A stretch of DNA of 64,000 nt from Desulfoglaeba alkanexedens ALDC (GCF_005377625.1 NZ_CP040098.1:2903279-2967278); one strand, 5' to 3'; positions 8,860 through 21,500 are shown, numbered from the stretch's first letter. Notes: generated by a model from the letters alone, not told the origin. Program-made: numbers and translations.

Positions 8860-9654
8860 ATGTCATTAGTTATCTATGAGAAGAAGGATAAGATCGCTTA
8901 CATTACCATGAATCGTCCTGAGAAGTTGAATGCCCTCAATCCTGAGCTTGTCAATGAGTTAGCAAAGACCTGGGTGGATTTCAGGGACGATGATGACGTG
9001 TGGGTGGCTATCCTCACAGGCATGGGAAATGCATTTTGTGCCGGGGTTGATATTGCATCTGACGTGGAACTGTTAGAGGCAATAAAGGGCACTCCTCCAT
9101 CAAGGGTGATCTCTTGGGAGAAAGAGGCGCCTGCTTGGCGCGCATCTCCTGCAAGCTATGATCTCTCGAAACCGATTATTGCTGCCATCAACGGATACTG
9201 TCTTGGCGGAGGCTTGTGGCTGGCGCTGGAAAGCGATATAAGGCTTGCCACCCCGACTGCTCAATTTGGGGTGCCGGAGCCGAGATTAGGCATGCCGGCA
9301 ACCTTTACCGCACTTCTCCAGCGCTATATCCCCCGAGGGGTCGCCTGTGAAATGCTCCTTACCACCGATGGAATGAGCGCACATAGGGCTTACGAGGTTG
9401 GCCTGGTGAACAGAATCGTTTCCGCTGAGGAACTGCTCCCTGCCGCAACAGAGATGGCGGAGAGGATCTGTAGAAATAATCCTCTCGCAATAAGGGCAGC
9501 AAAAGAGCTGGTTCGAAGAGGCGAGGATATGAGCCGCCCTGATGCCATGTCTCTAACAGACCATGTAATTCATAGCCTGATGCGTACTGAGGACATAATG
9601 GAGGGTTTTAAAGCCTTCGTGGAGAAGAGATCACCTATCTGGAAAGGGAAATGA
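8860..9654 (+). CDS. Enoyl-CoA hydratase/isomerase family protein 3
   Basis: A 264-residue crotonase-fold protein. It has ITMNRPEKLNALNPEL, the oxyanion segment LTGMGNAFCAGVDIAS, the second at YCLGGGLWLALESDIRLAT, and VPEPRLGMPATFTALLQRY, which keeps the glutamate of the PE motif. The C-terminal EGFKAFVEKRSPIWKGK is normal. Its codon use is less GC-rich than its two neighbours (for example TCATTAGTTATCTATGAG at the start), which suggests a separate origin. The start follows ACAAGGAGGCGCTTT. A longer frame back to 8722 runs through the palindromic repeats and was rejected. The exact reaction is unknown. Confidence 0.85.
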   Translation: MSLVIYEKKDKIAYITMNRPEKLNALNPELVNELAKTWVDFRDDDDVWVAILTGMGNAFCAGVDIASDVELLEAIKGTPPSRVISWEKEAPAWRASPASYDLSKPIIAAINGYCLGGGLWLALESDIRLATPTAQFGVPEPRLGMPATFTALLQRYIPRGVACEMLLTTDGMSAHRAYEVGLVNRIVSAEELLPAATEMAERICRNNPLAIRAAKELVRRGEDMSRPDAMSLTDHVIHSLMRTEDIMEGFKAFVEKRSPIWKGK

Positions 9655-9663
9655 GTGAGAAAC

Positions 9664-9851
9664 AGCAATTCCCGGAGCCCCTGTAAAGCCTTGAAAACCG
9701 GGGCTTGAAGGATTTGGTGTTCAAGGATTTGGTGTTCGAAAACCCGCGGGGTCGTTACAGGCTCCAAAGGGGGTTTCGAGGGTGAACTTTTTCGACCATT
9801 TTGGTTTTTCCCGCTGGAGAGCAGCCCGCGTCTCTACTGGGCTACCTTGCC
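9664..9851 (+). mobile_element. 5' end of a decayed transposable element (copy 1)
   Basis: This stretch closely resembles 45429-45600. Both contain CCCGGAGCCCCT, an AAACCCGCGGG motif, and TTTTCGACCATTTTGG (CGTTTTGG in the other copy), followed by GCCCGCGT and a start codon. A shorter relative of the first 80 bases lies at 25319-25402. Because it leads directly into a transposase fragment here, it is probably the left end of that element. Confidence 0.6.
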
Positions 9852-10217
9852 ATGAAGCCCGGCAAAAACGCTCCTTCCTCCAAGATCCGACTTCGCAAGC
9901 ATCTGAATGCCGATGCTCTGGTGAGGGCGGTGCGCCGTGAGTTCGAAAAAATCCCCGATGCCCGCAAAGGCAGGCCGCAGATCTCCTTTGCGGATGCGTC
10001 CATGAGCGCCTTCGCCATGTTTTCTTTGAAGGATCCCTCTCTTCCGGCCTTTGAGAAACGCTGGTCGGCTCGGGATCACAACCTGCATGCGCCCTACCAC
10101 ATCGAAAAGGCCGACGAGGCCACCGCCGAGGGCCGGGCTGTGGAGTTTCGGCACGCAGCGGTAGACAACTGCGACACGCTCCATTACTACCTCTTAGTCA
10201 ACGATCTTCCCCCATAA
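9852..10217 (+). pseudogene. Truncated transposase (ISNCY-like N-terminus)
   Basis: The frame encodes about 120 residues. It contains LRKHLNADALVRAVRREFEK and DASMSAFAMFSLKDPSLPAFE, which I recognise as the N-terminal part of large ISNCY-type transposases that begin with an MSAFAMFSLK helix. A full-length protein would be several times longer with a DDE catalytic domain. Here similarity ends after about residue 75 and the frame closes in unrelated sequence (TLHYYLLVNDLPP). It is therefore a remnant and not active by itself. It sits at the upstream boundary of the defence-type operon, consistent with an island edge. Confidence 0.6.
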
Positions 10218-10326
10218 CGCCATGTTCTAATCGCCGTCTGCACGATGGTTTTAGTGCCAGCGGTGGCTGCCGGTCACGGACAACTGGTTTCCTTACGGCA
10301 CCGCGTTACTGAGAGGAGGTGGTCCA

Positions 10327-13300
10327 GTGGACATCTTTGCGCTGCGGGACAAACTTGTCGAAGACTACAACGAATATACCCGAAGCTTCATCAAGATCGG
10401 CGATCCAAGAATTGACCGATTCGTCACGGAGGAGCTCAACGCGGGAGCCTTTTGGCCTGAACCGCTGATTCAACTTAACCCGTCCTTCGAATCCGGGGGT
10501 ACCATCGACGACTTGGTGGAACGAGGGATTCTCCACCCAAAATGTTCTGAAATCTTTCGACTCGGCAAATCTGATGAAGATCCCCTGGGAAAGGAGCTTT
10601 CCCTCTACCGTCACCAACTGGACGCCATCCTCAAGGCTAAGGAAGGCCGATCCTACGTTCTCACAAGTGGCACAGGATCAGGCAAAAGCCTCACCTACAT
10701 CGTACCCATCGTAAGCCACGTCCTGCATCGCGGATCCGGAAAGGGCATTCAGGCCATCGTGGTCTATCCCATGAACGCTTTGGCCAACAGTCAGGCCGAA
10801 GAACTGAGCAAATACCTTCAAAAAGTCTATCCGGAACGTCTGCCCCCCGTCCGATTCGCCCGCTATACAGGTCAAGAGCGCGGAGCGGAAAGGGAGCAGA
10901 TCCGCACCAATCCACCGGACATCCTCTTGACCAACTACATGATGCTGGAGCTTCTTCTCACCCGCAGGGAAGATGCCGGACTGGTGGAGGCGGCACGCGC
11001 CCTGCGGTTCCTCGTCTTCGACGAGCTCCATACTTATCGGGGCCGTCAAGGTGCCGACGTGGCCATGCTCATTCGAAGGTGCCGTTTGGCTTTTGGAGCG
11101 GAGGACATCGTCTGCGTAGGAACCTCCGCCACCATGGCCAGTGAAGGAACTTCGGAAGATCAGAAACAGCACGTGGCCCAAGTCGGTCAAAAGCTCTTCG
11201 GGGTACCTTTCACCTCGGATCAGATCATTGGAGAAGCGCTGGAGCGTGCCACACGGGAACTGGACTTCAATGCCCCTGACGTTATCGCGCAACTTCGCCA
11301 CGCCATCGAAACGGATGCGGAAGCCCCCGACGATACGGACAGTTTTTGTTCACACCCTCTCTCGTCGTGGATCGAATCGGCTTTTGGTATCCGCACCGAA
11401 TCGGAAACCGGCCGACTTGTGCGCCAGGCACCGAGGCGCCTTTTGGGCGGCGACGGTGCGGCGGAAGCATTGGCACGAATAACCTCGATGGATTCGAGTC
11501 GGTGTGCCCATGTGATTCGTCGCTTCCTTCTCAAAGGTTCCCAGATCTATCGAAGTGCCTCCAGTCGGTTTCCGGTCTTTGCCTTCCGGTTGCATCAGTT
11601 TTTCACACGTGGAGATACCGTCTGGACCACCATCGAACCGGAAGATCAGCGACATCTCGAACTTTCCAAGAAGATTTCCAAGCCCGGCGAACCCCAAAAA
11701 CTCCTCTTTCCCCTCGTCTTTTGTCGCCATTGCGGTGCAGCCTACTACCGAGTAAAAGTCGCTAAGGACGAACATGGCCGACGGCTTCTTCCTCGGGAAG
11801 ACCGTCAGGAGGAAGACGAACACCTGACTATCCCCGGTTATCTCTTTATTTCCTCCCAAAGGCCATGGCCTCGTACCGTGGGCCCGGAAATGCTGGAACG
11901 CCTTCCGGATTTCATGAAGGAGTGGACCGTCGAGGAGACCGAAAGGCCGGCCCGCGATGCCAAAAAAGACCTCCCCGAGCCCGTCTTCGTGGACGCTTCG
12001 GGCCGGATCGTCTCCGAGGGCGAAGGTCTCGATGCCGCTTTCATCCAGGGCCATTTCCCCTTCTGCCTCCATTGCGGCGTGGCTTACACACGGCACCAAA
12101 GAGCCGAACGCACCAAGCTGGCCACGCTCGGCGTGGACAACCGCAGCACAGCCACCACCATCTTGGCCATCCGTGCGCTCATCGAACTCCAGGGAGATGT
12201 GCAACTCCGCCGTGAAGCCCGTAAGCTGCTCAGCTTTACCGATAACCGCCAGGATGCCTCCCTGCAGGCGGGCCATTTCAACGATTTTGCTCAGGTGGCC
12301 CTACTGCGTTCAGGACTCTTCAAGGCCCTCGAAACCGCCGGCGCGCCTTCAACCCTCAACCCCGGCCCGAACAGGACAGCTGCACGAGAGGGCCGATCGC
12401 CGGAGGGTTTTCACTCCGCAGGGCTCAAGCATTACCAGTTATCCCGGTACGTTTTGGATGCCATGGGTCGTGCGTTCGAGGAGTATGCGTCTGATCCGGA
12501 CGTTCGGGGTCCGGGACGACAAACTACCGAGGATGCCCTGCGCCGGGTCATCGAATACTTCCTTTACCGAGACCTGCAGCGGGGCTGGCGTGTCACGGCG
12601 CCCAACCTGGAAGAGTGTGGGCTGCTCCGATTCGATTATGAGGGACTCACCGGTGACGAAAGCCTGCTCGCCGAGAAAGACCTTTGGGAGTCAGGATTCA
12701 CCATTCGGACGACCTCCAAGGACTCCACCTTCATTCCCACACCCGAACCTCTGCGCAGTCTGTCCGCTGATGTGCGCGAAGAGATACTGCGCACGCTTTT
12801 GGACGTGCTTCGCAGATCCCTCGCCATCAAAGTGGATGTTTTGAACCCATCCAAACAGCACGACCTGGTGGAACAAACCCGGTCCCGCCTCCGCGAAGAT
12901 ACCGTCTGGTACCTGGATGATCCCCGTGACCTCGTGAAAGCGACCGTCGCTTATCCACGGCCGCAGCGCAAAGGAAAACGCCGCGATGACCCTTATGGGC
13001 TCTTCGTCTCGTCTTACGGCGCCTTCGGCCGCTACGTGAAGCGCACCCTCAACCGGAACGCACCGGGAATACGCCTCGGGCGCGCCGAAATCGATGAAAT
13101 CATCGGCTTTCTCTTCTTGGGCTTGCGGCGATACGGCATCGTGGAGCAGGTGCGAGGTGACCGGGACGGTGAGGATCCGGGCTACCAGATCAATCCGGAT
13201 GCCGTCCGGTGGTTACCAGGCACCGGTGCGATCCGGCCCATCGACCGGACCCGGCTGGCGGAAGCCGGGGAGGTCCCTCCCGAGGTCAACCGCTATTTCG

Positions 13301-15666
13301 TGGAATGCTACCGCCGGTTCGTGGACCTGAAGTGCCTCCTGGAAGCTCGGGAACACACAGCGCAGGTGGATGCCGAACTAAGAAAGGATCGGGAGGACCG
13401 CTTCCGATCCGGCCGACTTCCACTCCTTTTCTGTTCTCCAACCATGGAACTGGGAGTGGACATCGCTGACTTGAACGTGGTGAACCTGCGAAACGTTCCG
13501 CCGACTCCAGCCAACTACGCCCAGCGAAGCGGCCGCGCCGGCCGCGGCGGTGAGCCGGCCCTGGTTTACACCTATTGTGCGGGCCGTAGCCCCCACGACC
13601 AATACTTCTTCCGGGAACCCGAGCAGATGGTGGCCGGGGTGGTGGCTCCCCCCCGGATCGATATTGCGAACCGGGACCTGATCCGCTCCCATATTCATGC
13701 CGTCTGGATGGAAATCGCCAAACCCGACCTGGGGCGGACCCTCACCCAGGTCTTGGATCTCAGGCCGGAAGACGGAGGACTTCCTCTCCCTATCCAAGAG
13801 GCGATCCTCGAGGTCCTGAGGAACCTGCGCTATCGCAGCCAAGCCCTGGAACGGGCGCAGCGGCTTGTGTGGTCCATTCGTGAAGAACTCTCGGCCTCAC
13901 CCTGGTTCCACGAAAATTGGGTGAAGGATATCTTAGACCAACTGGAAAAATCGTTTGACACCGCCTGTGACCGCTGGCGCAGTCTTTACCGGGCCGCAGT
14001 ACGCCAGAGGGAACTTCACCACCGAATCATCGGCGACCATTCCCGCCCTGAAAACGAGCGGGATCACTCCCGGCGCTTGCGTGCCCAGGCGGAAAGCCAG
14101 ATCCGCCTGCTCACGGAAGCGGAAGGCCTCTATGAAGGGGACTTCTACAGCTACCGGTATTTTGCCACGGAAGGATTTCTCCCCGGCTACAATTTCCCCC
14201 GTCTTCCCATTTCGGCTTACATTCCCGGCCGGAGGAAACGGGAAGGTCGGGACGAATTCGTCTCCCGCCCGCGTTTTCTCGCCATTTCAGAATTCGGCCC
14301 GCGAGCCCTGATCTATCACGAGGGGGCCCGGTACCGCGTTTACAAGGCCAACCTGGACTTCGGATCCGACGACGTGGAGGCTACCCACAGCCTGGCCACG
14401 GCCGTGATGAAGCGCTGCGCCGGATGCGGCTATGCCCACATGGAGCAGGGACTCGCCTTCGCCGAGATATGCGACCGGTGCGGTACGACACTGGATAGGT
14501 CCGCGTGTATCGAGAACTTGGTGTACATGCAGAATGTGAGCCTTCAGCCCGCCCAACGGATCACCTGCGATGAGGAAGAGCGCCAGCGCCTCGGCTATCG
14601 AATCGTCACCGCTTATCGTTTCCCTGAAGTGGGTGGAAGACTGGACCGGCGGGACGCCGAAATCTGGTGTGACGGCGACCTTATGCTTCGGCTTTCCTAT
14701 GGGGACGCCGCCGACCTTTTCCGCATCAACCTGGGTTGGAGTAACCAGCGCCGCAACCAACGCGTAGGTTTTGACTTGGACTTGGAGCGAGGCTACTGGT
14801 CACGAAACCAGGCGGACACGGAAGACTCGGACAATGCGCTCGCCTCGGGACGCGTCCAACGGGTGGTGCCCTATATCCGAGATACTAAGAACGCGCTGGT
14901 CATGAGCTTCGATCCACCTCCAGGTATGTTGGAAATGGCCGGCTTACAGGCGGCCTTCAAGGAAGCCGTTCAGAAGTACTTTCAGATCGAACCGCGGGAA
15001 CTGGGCTGCGAACCCCTGCCGGATGCCGACAACCGGCGGGAAATCCTTTTCTACGAAGCATCGGAAGGCGGCGCCGGGGTGCTCCGCCAAATCGTGGACG
15101 ACCCGAGCGTGTTTCCCGCTTTGGCTCGAACAGCCCTGGAAATCTGCCACTTCGATCCTGTGACCCTGGAAGACAAGGCCTCCAACACCTGCGGCCAGGC
15201 CTGCTATGCTTGTCTTCTGGACTACGGGAACCAGCCCGACCACCGGTACCTGGACCGCTATCTTGTCCGGGACTTTCTTGCACGTCTGACCGCCGCTCAA
15301 TGCCGTCCCTCGGGCGGCGTGGGATCCCGTGAGGAACGACTGGCGGCTCTTCGCAAGCGCTGCGACAGCGCCCTGGAAAAGAAGTGGCTCGATGTACTGG
15401 ACAAACTCCTGCTCAATCCGCCCAGTGACGCCCAGGTGTTGATCGAAGCATGCCATACCCGGCCTGATTTCTTCTATGCGGACACCAACGCAGCCATCTA
15501 CATCGACGGGCCGCCCCATGACGACCCCGCCCAAATCCGCGAAGACGAAGCGGTGACCCAACGGCTCATGGAACACGGCTACATCGTGATCCGTTTTCAC
15601 CACAAGGACGACTGGACGGAAATTTTCCGACGCCATCCGGACATTTTCGGGAGGATTGGATCATGA
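10327..15666 (+). CDS. DISARM-related DEXH helicase with DUF1998 and a C-terminal nuclease-like domain
   Basis: The 1779-residue protein combines several parts. The helicase N-lobe has Walker [13 protein letters not shown] (near residue 113), the DELH box in [14 protein letters not shown] (about 231) and [10 protein letters not shown]. Zinc-ribbon-like CRHCGAAYY and CLHCGVAYT pairs follow. The helicase C-lobe has [13 protein letters not shown] and [12 protein letters not shown] (about 1064-1075). A further Cys cluster is CAGCGYAH...CDRCGTTL. The DUF1998-type signature is [20 protein letters not shown]. The last 90 residues read like a Vsr/DUF559 endonuclease fold: Asp1714 in RPDFF, Asp1727 in YIDG, His1731, then GYIVIRF. 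Such proteins combine functions of the DISARM helicase DrmA and DUF1998 protein DrmB. The start is GTG with GAGGAGGTGGTCCA upstream. It overlaps the next gene by 4 bases. Antiphage function is inferred from the operon. Confidence 0.85.
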   Translation: MDIFALRDKLVEDYNEYTRSFIKIGDPRIDRFVTEELNAGAFWPEPLIQLNPSFESGGTIDDLVERGILHPKCSEIFRLGKSDEDPLGKELSLYRHQLDAILKAKEGRSYVLTSGTGSGKSLTYIVPIVSHVLHRGSGKGIQAIVVYPMNALANSQAEELSKYLQKVYPERLPPVRFARYTGQERGAEREQIRTNPPDILLTNYMMLELLLTRREDAGLVEAARALRFLVFDELHTYRGRQGADVAMLIRRCRLAFGAEDIVCVGTSATMASEGTSEDQKQHVAQVGQKLFGVPFTSDQIIGEALERATRELDFNAPDVIAQLRHAIETDAEAPDDTDSFCSHPLSSWIESAFGIRTESETGRLVRQAPRRLLGGDGAAEALARITSMDSSRCAHVIRRFLLKGSQIYRSASSRFPVFAFRLHQFFTRGDTVWTTIEPEDQRHLELSKKISKPGEPQKLLFPLVFCRHCGAAYYRVKVAKDEHGRRLLPREDRQEEDEHLTIPGYLFISSQRPWPRTVGPEMLERLPDFMKEWTVEETERPARDAKKDLPEPVFVDASGRIVSEGEGLDAAFIQGHFPFCLHCGVAYTRHQRAERTKLATLGVDNRSTATTILAIRALIELQGDVQLRREARKLLSFTDNRQDASLQAGHFNDFAQVALLRSGLFKALETAGAPSTLNPGPNRTAAREGRSPEGFHSAGLKHYQLSRYVLDAMGRAFEEYASDPDVRGPGRQTTEDALRRVIEYFLYRDLQRGWRVTAPNLEECGLLRFDYEGLTGDESLLAEKDLWESGFTIRTTSKDSTFIPTPEPLRSLSADVREEILRTLLDVLRRSLAIKVDVLNPSKQHDLVEQTRSRLREDTVWYLDDPRDLVKATVAYPRPQRKGKRRDDPYGLFVSSYGAFGRYVKRTLNRNAPGIRLGRAEIDEIIGFLFLGLRRYGIVEQVRGDRDGEDPGYQINPDAVRWLPGTGAIRPIDRTRLAEAGEVPPEVNRYFVECYRRFVDLKCLLEAREHTAQVDAELRKDREDRFRSGRLPLLFCSPTMELGVDIADLNVVNLRNVPPTPANYAQRSGRAGRGGEPALVYTYCAGRSPHDQYFFREPEQMVAGVVAPPRIDIANRDLIRSHIHAVWMEIAKPDLGRTLTQVLDLRPEDGGLPLPIQEAILEVLRNLRYRSQALERAQRLVWSIREELSASPWFHENWVKDILDQLEKSFDTACDRWRSLYRAAVRQRELHHRIIGDHSRPENERDHSRRLRAQAESQIRLLTEAEGLYEGDFYSYRYFATEGFLPGYNFPRLPISAYIPGRRKREGRDEFVSRPRFLAISEFGPRALIYHEGARYRVYKANLDFGSDDVEATHSLATAVMKRCAGCGYAHMEQGLAFAEICDRCGTTLDRSACIENLVYMQNVSLQPAQRITCDEEERQRLGYRIVTAYRFPEVGGRLDRRDAEIWCDGDLMLRLSYGDAADLFRINLGWSNQRRNQRVGFDLDLERGYWSRNQADTEDSDNALASGRVQRVVPYIRDTKNALVMSFDPPPGMLEMAGLQAAFKEAVQKYFQIEPRELGCEPLPDADNRREILFYEASEGGAGVLRQIVDDPSVFPALARTALEICHFDPVTLEDKASNTCGQACYACLLDYGNQPDHRYLDRYLVRDFLARLTAAQCRPSGGVGSREERLAALRKRCDSALEKKWLDVLDKLLLNPPSDAQVLIEACHTRPDFFYADTNAAIYIDGPPHDDPAQIREDEAVTQRLMEHGYIVIRFHHKDDWTEIFRRHPDIFGRIGS

Positions 15667-18500
15667 CCATGGCACTCCAGTTCGAACCGGGGAGCTTGAT
15701 CCATGCGCGCGGTCGCGAATGGGTCGTGCTCCCCGAATCCACCGACGATCTTATCCTAGCCCGTCCCGTCGGCGGCTTGGACGAGGAGACCGCCGGCATC
15801 ATTCCGGCCATCGAATCCGTGCAATCCAGTTCTTTTCCGCTGCCCGGCCGCGGCGACCTGGGCGATTCCTTTTCCGGTCGGCTCCTTCGCGATGCGGCGC
15901 GCCTGTCCACCCGCGCTGCCGCCGGGCCCTTTCGGTCTTTCGGCCGCATCGCCGTGGAACCCCGCCCCTATCAATTGGTGCCTCTCATCATGGCTCTCAA
16001 ACTGAATCCGGTTCGGCTCCTCATCGCCGACGATGTGGGGATAGGAAAAACCGTGGAAGCGGTCCTCATCGCCCGCGAACTGCTGGATCGAGGGGAAATC
16101 CGGCGCTTCACGGTGCTGTGTCCGCCCCATCTGGCCGAGCAATGGCAGCTGGAACTCTCCCAGAAATTTCACATCGAAGCGGAGCTGATCCTTTCCGGAA
16201 CCATCCAGCGCCTGGAACGGGACCTTCCCCTGGATATTTCCGTCTTCGATCGCTATCCCTTCACGGTGGTCTCCGCCGATTTCATCAAGACCTCGCGGCG
16301 TGCGGAAGACTTCATCAATAAATGCCCGGAACTGGTCATCGTGGATGAGGCGCACGGCTGCACCGTCGGCGACGGCTCCGGGCGCGCCCGCCAGCAGCGC
16401 TTCGAGTTGCTTCGCCGGATCACCTCCGAAGAATCCCGCCATGTGATCCTGGTAACCGCCACGCCCCACAGCGGGAACGAGCAGGCGTTCCGATCCCTTT
16501 TGAGTTTGCTGCGGAAGGAATTCGCCGATCTGCCTCTGGACCTGGACGCCAAGGGCCGTGAGGGCATTCGAAGGAAACTGGCGCGGCACTTGGTGCAGCG
16601 CCGCCGTGCCGACATCCGCCATTACCTGGAAGCGGACACGGCCTTCCCCGAACGCAAAGACAAGGTTCCCGAACCCACTTACACCTTCACTGAGCCCTAT
16701 CGGAAGTTTTTCAACGACATTCTCAGCTTCGTGGAAGGTTACGTTTCCGATGAGGAAGGTTCCTGGCGGCATCGGAGGGTGCGCTACTGGTCGGCTCTGG
16801 CTCTCTTGCGATGCGTTTCGTCCAGCCCTGCTGCGGCGGCCGCAACGCTCCGCACCCGAGCCGCCGTAGATGCCGCCGATGACGAGGCCGTGGAGGACGT
16901 GGGGCGACGGACTGTTCTGGACCAGGACGATACCGACGATGCCCTTCCCGTGGATTTTTCTCCCGGCTCCGACACGGAATCGGCTACGGACACCGTACGC
17001 CGCAAGCTGTTGGAATTCGCCCGCCGTGCCGAAGCCATCACGCCCGAACAGGACAACAAGCTTCAGGGCGCCATCCAGGAAATCCAAGGCCTTCTGGACG
17101 AAGGATTTCATCCCGTGGTCTTTTGCCGCTTCATAGATACAGCCCGGTATGTGGCCGAGCATCTTCATACGGCTCTCAAAGGCAAGGTGCGCGTGGAGGC
17201 GGTGACCGGCACGCTGCCTCCCGCCGAGCGGGAGGCGCGCATCCAGGCGTTGGTTACCGAACCCGGCCCGTACGTCCTGGTCGCCACCGACTGCCTGGCT
17301 GAAGGGATCAATCTCCAGGACCACTTCAACGCCGTGCTCCATTACGATCTGGCATGGAATCCCACCCGCCACGAACAACGGGAAGGCCGCGTAGACCGAT
17401 TCGGCCAAAAGAGCCCCGAAGTCCGCGTGATCACCTATTACGGCCAAGACAACCCCATCGACAAAGCCATCCTGGATGTCCTCATCCGAAAGCACAAGCG
17501 TATCAAAAGCGATCTCGGAATCATCGTGACTGTGCCAAAGTCCAGCGAAGAAATCGCCGAAGCCCTCTTTGAAACCGCGCGCCACAGGAGAAAGGAAGCC
17601 GCGGCCCCTCGCCAACTGGTCATGCCCTTCGTGTACGATTTGGAAAGAAAACGGAAGGAACTGCACCAGGAATGGGACAGCGCGAGCGACCGGGAAAAGG
17701 TGAGCCGCAGCCGCTTCGCCCAGCACGCCCTGGACCCGGATGTGGTGGCCGGGGAACTCCGAAGCGTGCGCGACGCCATCGGCCGTAGCCAGGATGTGGC
17801 CCGGTTTTTCCGAGAAACGCTTCAAGCCGCAGGCATTCCCCATGAGATGAACGGCCAGGCGGTTAAAGTCCATCTCGGAGACGTAACCCCGCGCAGCTTT
17901 CGCCAGGCTTTGGGAATGGATGAGCCCTTCACGGGGCGGTTCGAATTGCCCGTGGACCGCGACGAAATCTATCTTGCCCGGACCAGTCCCGTGATCGAAG
18001 GACTCGCCGGCTGGGTCCTGGATCAAGCATTGAATCCTCTGGCTGGAAACGGGCGGCGCATCGCCTCACGGCTCGGTGTCATGGCCACTTCCCTCGTGAG
18101 CGGGCGAACCACCCTCCTTATAGTGCGCTTTCGCTACCAGATGAAAAGAAGCACCGGGGTTATGGAAAGTCTTCTTTGCGAAGAGGTGGTACCCATGGCC
18201 TGTACGGGTTCGTCGTACGACCCCGTGTGGCTCCCGGCGGAAGAGGCGGAAGCACTCCTGGACGCCGTTCCCGAAAAGAACCTGCCGTCCACGGCCGTGG
18301 ACCAGCAGACGGGCCTGGCTGAAAGGACGCTTCCCAAGCTGAGGGAGCTGCTGGCCTCTGCGGCGCTCGAAAGGGCCGAAAAGCAACGGCAGGCCCACGA
18401 ACGGGTTCGGGAAGCGGTGCCGGCCTCCAGCCGCATCGGCCATGTCGAACCGGTTCTTCCGGTGGACATCCTGGGAGCCTTCATCCTGCTGCCGAGGTAG
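15663..18500 (+). CDS. SNF2-family helicase, DrmD-like
   Basis: The 945-residue protein is a superfamily 2 SNF2/RapA-type ATPase. The N-lobe shows ADDVGIGKTVEAVLIARELL (near residue 124), the DEAH box in VIVDEAHGCT (about 228-231) and VTATPHSGN. The C-lobe shows VFCRFIDTARYVAEHL, VATDCLAEGINLQDH and EQREGRVDRFGQKS. Domain order and size agree with the SNF2-like helicase DrmD of class 1 DISARM systems, which works with an N6-adenine methylase against phage DNA. Its start overlaps the stop of the upstream helicase gene (ATGA), and the methylase begins 9 bases after its stop, so the three form a tightly coupled operon. A gene for the phospholipase-D-like nuclease DrmC is not present. Confidence 0.88.
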   Translation: MTMALQFEPGSLIHARGREWVVLPESTDDLILARPVGGLDEETAGIIPAIESVQSSSFPLPGRGDLGDSFSGRLLRDAARLSTRAAAGPFRSFGRIAVEPRPYQLVPLIMALKLNPVRLLIADDVGIGKTVEAVLIARELLDRGEIRRFTVLCPPHLAEQWQLELSQKFHIEAELILSGTIQRLERDLPLDISVFDRYPFTVVSADFIKTSRRAEDFINKCPELVIVDEAHGCTVGDGSGRARQQRFELLRRITSEESRHVILVTATPHSGNEQAFRSLLSLLRKEFADLPLDLDAKGREGIRRKLARHLVQRRRADIRHYLEADTAFPERKDKVPEPTYTFTEPYRKFFNDILSFVEGYVSDEEGSWRHRRVRYWSALALLRCVSSSPAAAAATLRTRAAVDAADDEAVEDVGRRTVLDQDDTDDALPVDFSPGSDTESATDTVRRKLLEFARRAEAITPEQDNKLQGAIQEIQGLLDEGFHPVVFCRFIDTARYVAEHLHTALKGKVRVEAVTGTLPPAEREARIQALVTEPGPYVLVATDCLAEGINLQDHFNAVLHYDLAWNPTRHEQREGRVDRFGQKSPEVRVITYYGQDNPIDKAILDVLIRKHKRIKSDLGIIVTVPKSSEEIAEALFETARHRRKEAAAPRQLVMPFVYDLERKRKELHQEWDSASDREKVSRSRFAQHALDPDVVAGELRSVRDAIGRSQDVARFFRETLQAAGIPHEMNGQAVKVHLGDVTPRSFRQALGMDEPFTGRFELPVDRDEIYLARTSPVIEGLAGWVLDQALNPLAGNGRRIASRLGVMATSLVSGRTTLLIVRFRYQMKRSTGVMESLLCEEVVPMACTGSSYDPVWLPAEEAEALLDAVPEKNLPSTAVDQQTGLAERTLPKLRELLASAALERAEKQRQAHERVREAVPASSRIGHVEPVLPVDILGAFILLPR

Positions 18501-18508
18501 AAATCGCC

Positions 18509-21500
18509 ATGTCCCGAAGAAAACAGGATTTTCAGGCCGTTCGGTCGGAAGGGGGGCTGCTTCCGCCCGATCTTTTGCGCCGTATCCTCGATCCCAGGGG
18601 GGAACTTCCCGGCACCCGACCGAAGGATTACGACCTGGCCAAAGGAGAGCGACTCCATGAGCGGATCACCCAGAGCTGGAACAAGCTTCTGAAGCAATGG
18701 AAGGATTTTCAGTCGGTCCGAACCGGCCAGGGCGCCCGCACCGGAATCACCAATGAAAGATGGACTCTCCCGCTTCTTCGGGAACTGGGCTTCGGCTCGC
18801 TTCCCACCACGCCGGCTCCGGAAATCAATGGCCGCACTTACGCCATCAGCCGGATGTTCGGCCCCGTGCCGATCCATCTCATCGGCTGCGAACTGTCGCT
18901 GGACCGCAGAGCCGCCGGCGTGCGCGGCGCTGCCGCCTCGAACCCACACGGGCTGGTGCAGGAATTCCTGAACCGGAGCCCCAAGCACCTCTGGGGCATC
19001 GTCTGTAACGGCCTGCGGTTGCGAATCCTTCGGGACAGCCAGGCCCTTTCCCGCCAGTCCTTTCTGGAATTCGACCTGGAATCCATGTTCGACGGGGAAC
19101 TCTACAGCGACTTCGTGCCCCTTTGGCTCACCGCCCATGCGAGCCGTTTCGTTCCCCGGGACGGCGACCGCCCCGAAAGCTGTTATCTGGAAGAGTGGAC
19201 TCGCATCGCCCGGGAACAGGGTACCCGCGCCTTGGGTGATCTGCGCCAAGGGGTGGAACGGGCGCTTGAGATCCTCGGCGAAGGCTTTACCAGCCATCCG
19301 CAAAACACGCGCCTGCGGGACGCCCTGCGATCCGAAGACCTGTCGCTCAGCAACTTCCACGGCCAGCTCCTTCGCATCATTTACCGGATCATCTTTCTTT
19401 TCGTGTCTGAAGACCGCACCTTGGACGGCGTACCCCTGCTTCATCCCCGTGGGAACTCCGCCCAGGCTCGGGCGGCCCGGGAACGCTACGCCGCCCACTA
19501 CAGCACCAGCCGGCTTCGCGACCTGGCCTCCCGCATCAAGGGAAGCCGCCACGGGGATCTCTGGCGCCAGTTTCAAGTGGTGGTCCAAGCCCTTTCCGGT
19601 ACTCCTGACGGCGAAGCCGCACGTGAACACCTGGCCCTTCCGGCGCTCGGAAGCTTCCTGTGGAATCCCCGATCCACCGCCGATCTGAACGACGCCGAGC
19701 TGGCCAACTATGACTTCTTGGAGGCCTTGCGGTCACTCGCCTTCACGCGCCAGGGCAAGGTCCTTCGGCCGGTGGACTACAAGAGCCTCGGAGCCGAAGA
19801 ACTGGGCGGCATCTACGAAAGCCTCCTGGCTCTGATTCCCCGGATCAGCGCCGACGGAGCCCGCTTCACCTTCGCCCGTTTCGCCGGAAGCGAGCGGAAG
19901 ACATCCGGTTCCTACTACACCCCGGATGCGCTGGTTCAGTCGCTTTTGGACACGGCCTTGGATCCCCTGGTGGACGCCGCTGTGAAGGGAAAGAGCGGTC
20001 CCGAGGCCGAAGAAGCCCTTCTTTCCATCACGGTCTGTGATCCCGCCGTGGGATCCGGACATTTTCTCGTGGGCGCCGCCCGTCGCCTGGCCCGGCGTCT
20101 GGCGGCCCTTCGGGCTCAGACTCAAGGCGATTCCGAACCCAGTCCGCTTCTTTACCAACAGGCACTTCGCGACGTCATCAGCCGGTGCCTCTACGGCGTG
20201 GACCTGAACCCAATGGCCGTAGAACTGTGCAAGGTGAGCCTGTGGCTGGAAGCCCTGGAGCCGGGAAAGCCCCTGACCTTTCTGGACCACCACATCCAAG
20301 TGGGAAACAGCCTGCTGGGAACCACGCCGGAACTCATGAAGGAGGGCATCCCCGACGACGCCTTCAAGCCCCTCATTGGGGACGACAAGAAGATCTGCAG
20401 AGTCCTTCGCAGAAAGAACAAGCAGGAAAGTGATGGACAAATCACAATGTACCCCCTCCTTGCCGCTGAATCCCAAAAAGCTTATCGAACAATGGAAGAT
20501 CGGGCCCGCGCGTTGGATGAAAAGCCCGAGGAAACCTTGGATGAAGTTCGAGAAAAGGCCGCTTCTTTCAATGAACTGCTCGGTTCCGAGGAATACCGGC
20601 GGGCACGCCTTGCGGCGGACGCTTGGTGCGCCGCCTTCGTGTGGAAGAAACAAAAAGACGCGCCGCCCCCCATCATCACCGACATCCTCCGAAAACTCCA
20701 GGAAACCCCGAACGCTCTCACCCCCGAGCAGCGCAAGGAAGTGCAACGTCTGGCGGACCAATACCGGTTTTTCCATTGGCATTTGGCCTTCCCACAGGTG
20801 TTCGCCCGAGGCGGTTTCGATTGCGTCCTGGGCAATCCGCCGTGGGAGCGTGTGAAACTCCAGGAAAAGGAATGGTTTGCCGGACGCAATGAGGCGATCG
20901 CTAGTGCTCCCAACGCCGCCGCCCGAAAACGCATGATCCAAGATCTGATCGTGTCTGAGCCTCGGCTCCATGAGGAATTCATCGAAGACTTAAGAAGGGC
21001 TGAAGGGGAGAGCCACTTCTTTCGGAGCAGCGGTCGCTACCCTTTTTGTGGGCGCGGGGACATCAACCTGTATGCCGTTTTTGCCGAGGCTATGCGGGAT
21101 GTACTGAACGAACGGGGCCGTATGGGCTGTGTGCTCCCCACCGGGATCGCCACCGACGACACCACCAAGTTCTTCTTTCAGAACGTCATTGAAACCCGGT
21201 CCCTGGTGAGCCTCTTCGACTTTGAAAACAAGGGGATTTTTCCGGAAGTCGACAGTCGCATGAAATTCTGTCTGTTTACGGCGGGGGGAGGGAAACAACC
21301 CACGCATACGGCTGCGGAGTTTGCCTTCTTCGCCCATGGGGTGGAAGATCTTCGCGACCCCGAGCGCCGCTTCAGCCTGTCGGCCGAGGACATCGCCCTC
21401 CTCAACCCCAACACGCTCACCTGTCCCGTCTTTCGCTCGAGAAAGGACGCGGAACTTACCAAGGCCGTCTACCGCCGCGTCCCGGTGCTCATCCGCGAAG

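Noticed and set aside
15756-18026. A 756-codon minus-strand frame inside the SNF2 helicase gene
   Set aside because: Shadow of the helicase frame; no motifs and no ribosome binding site.
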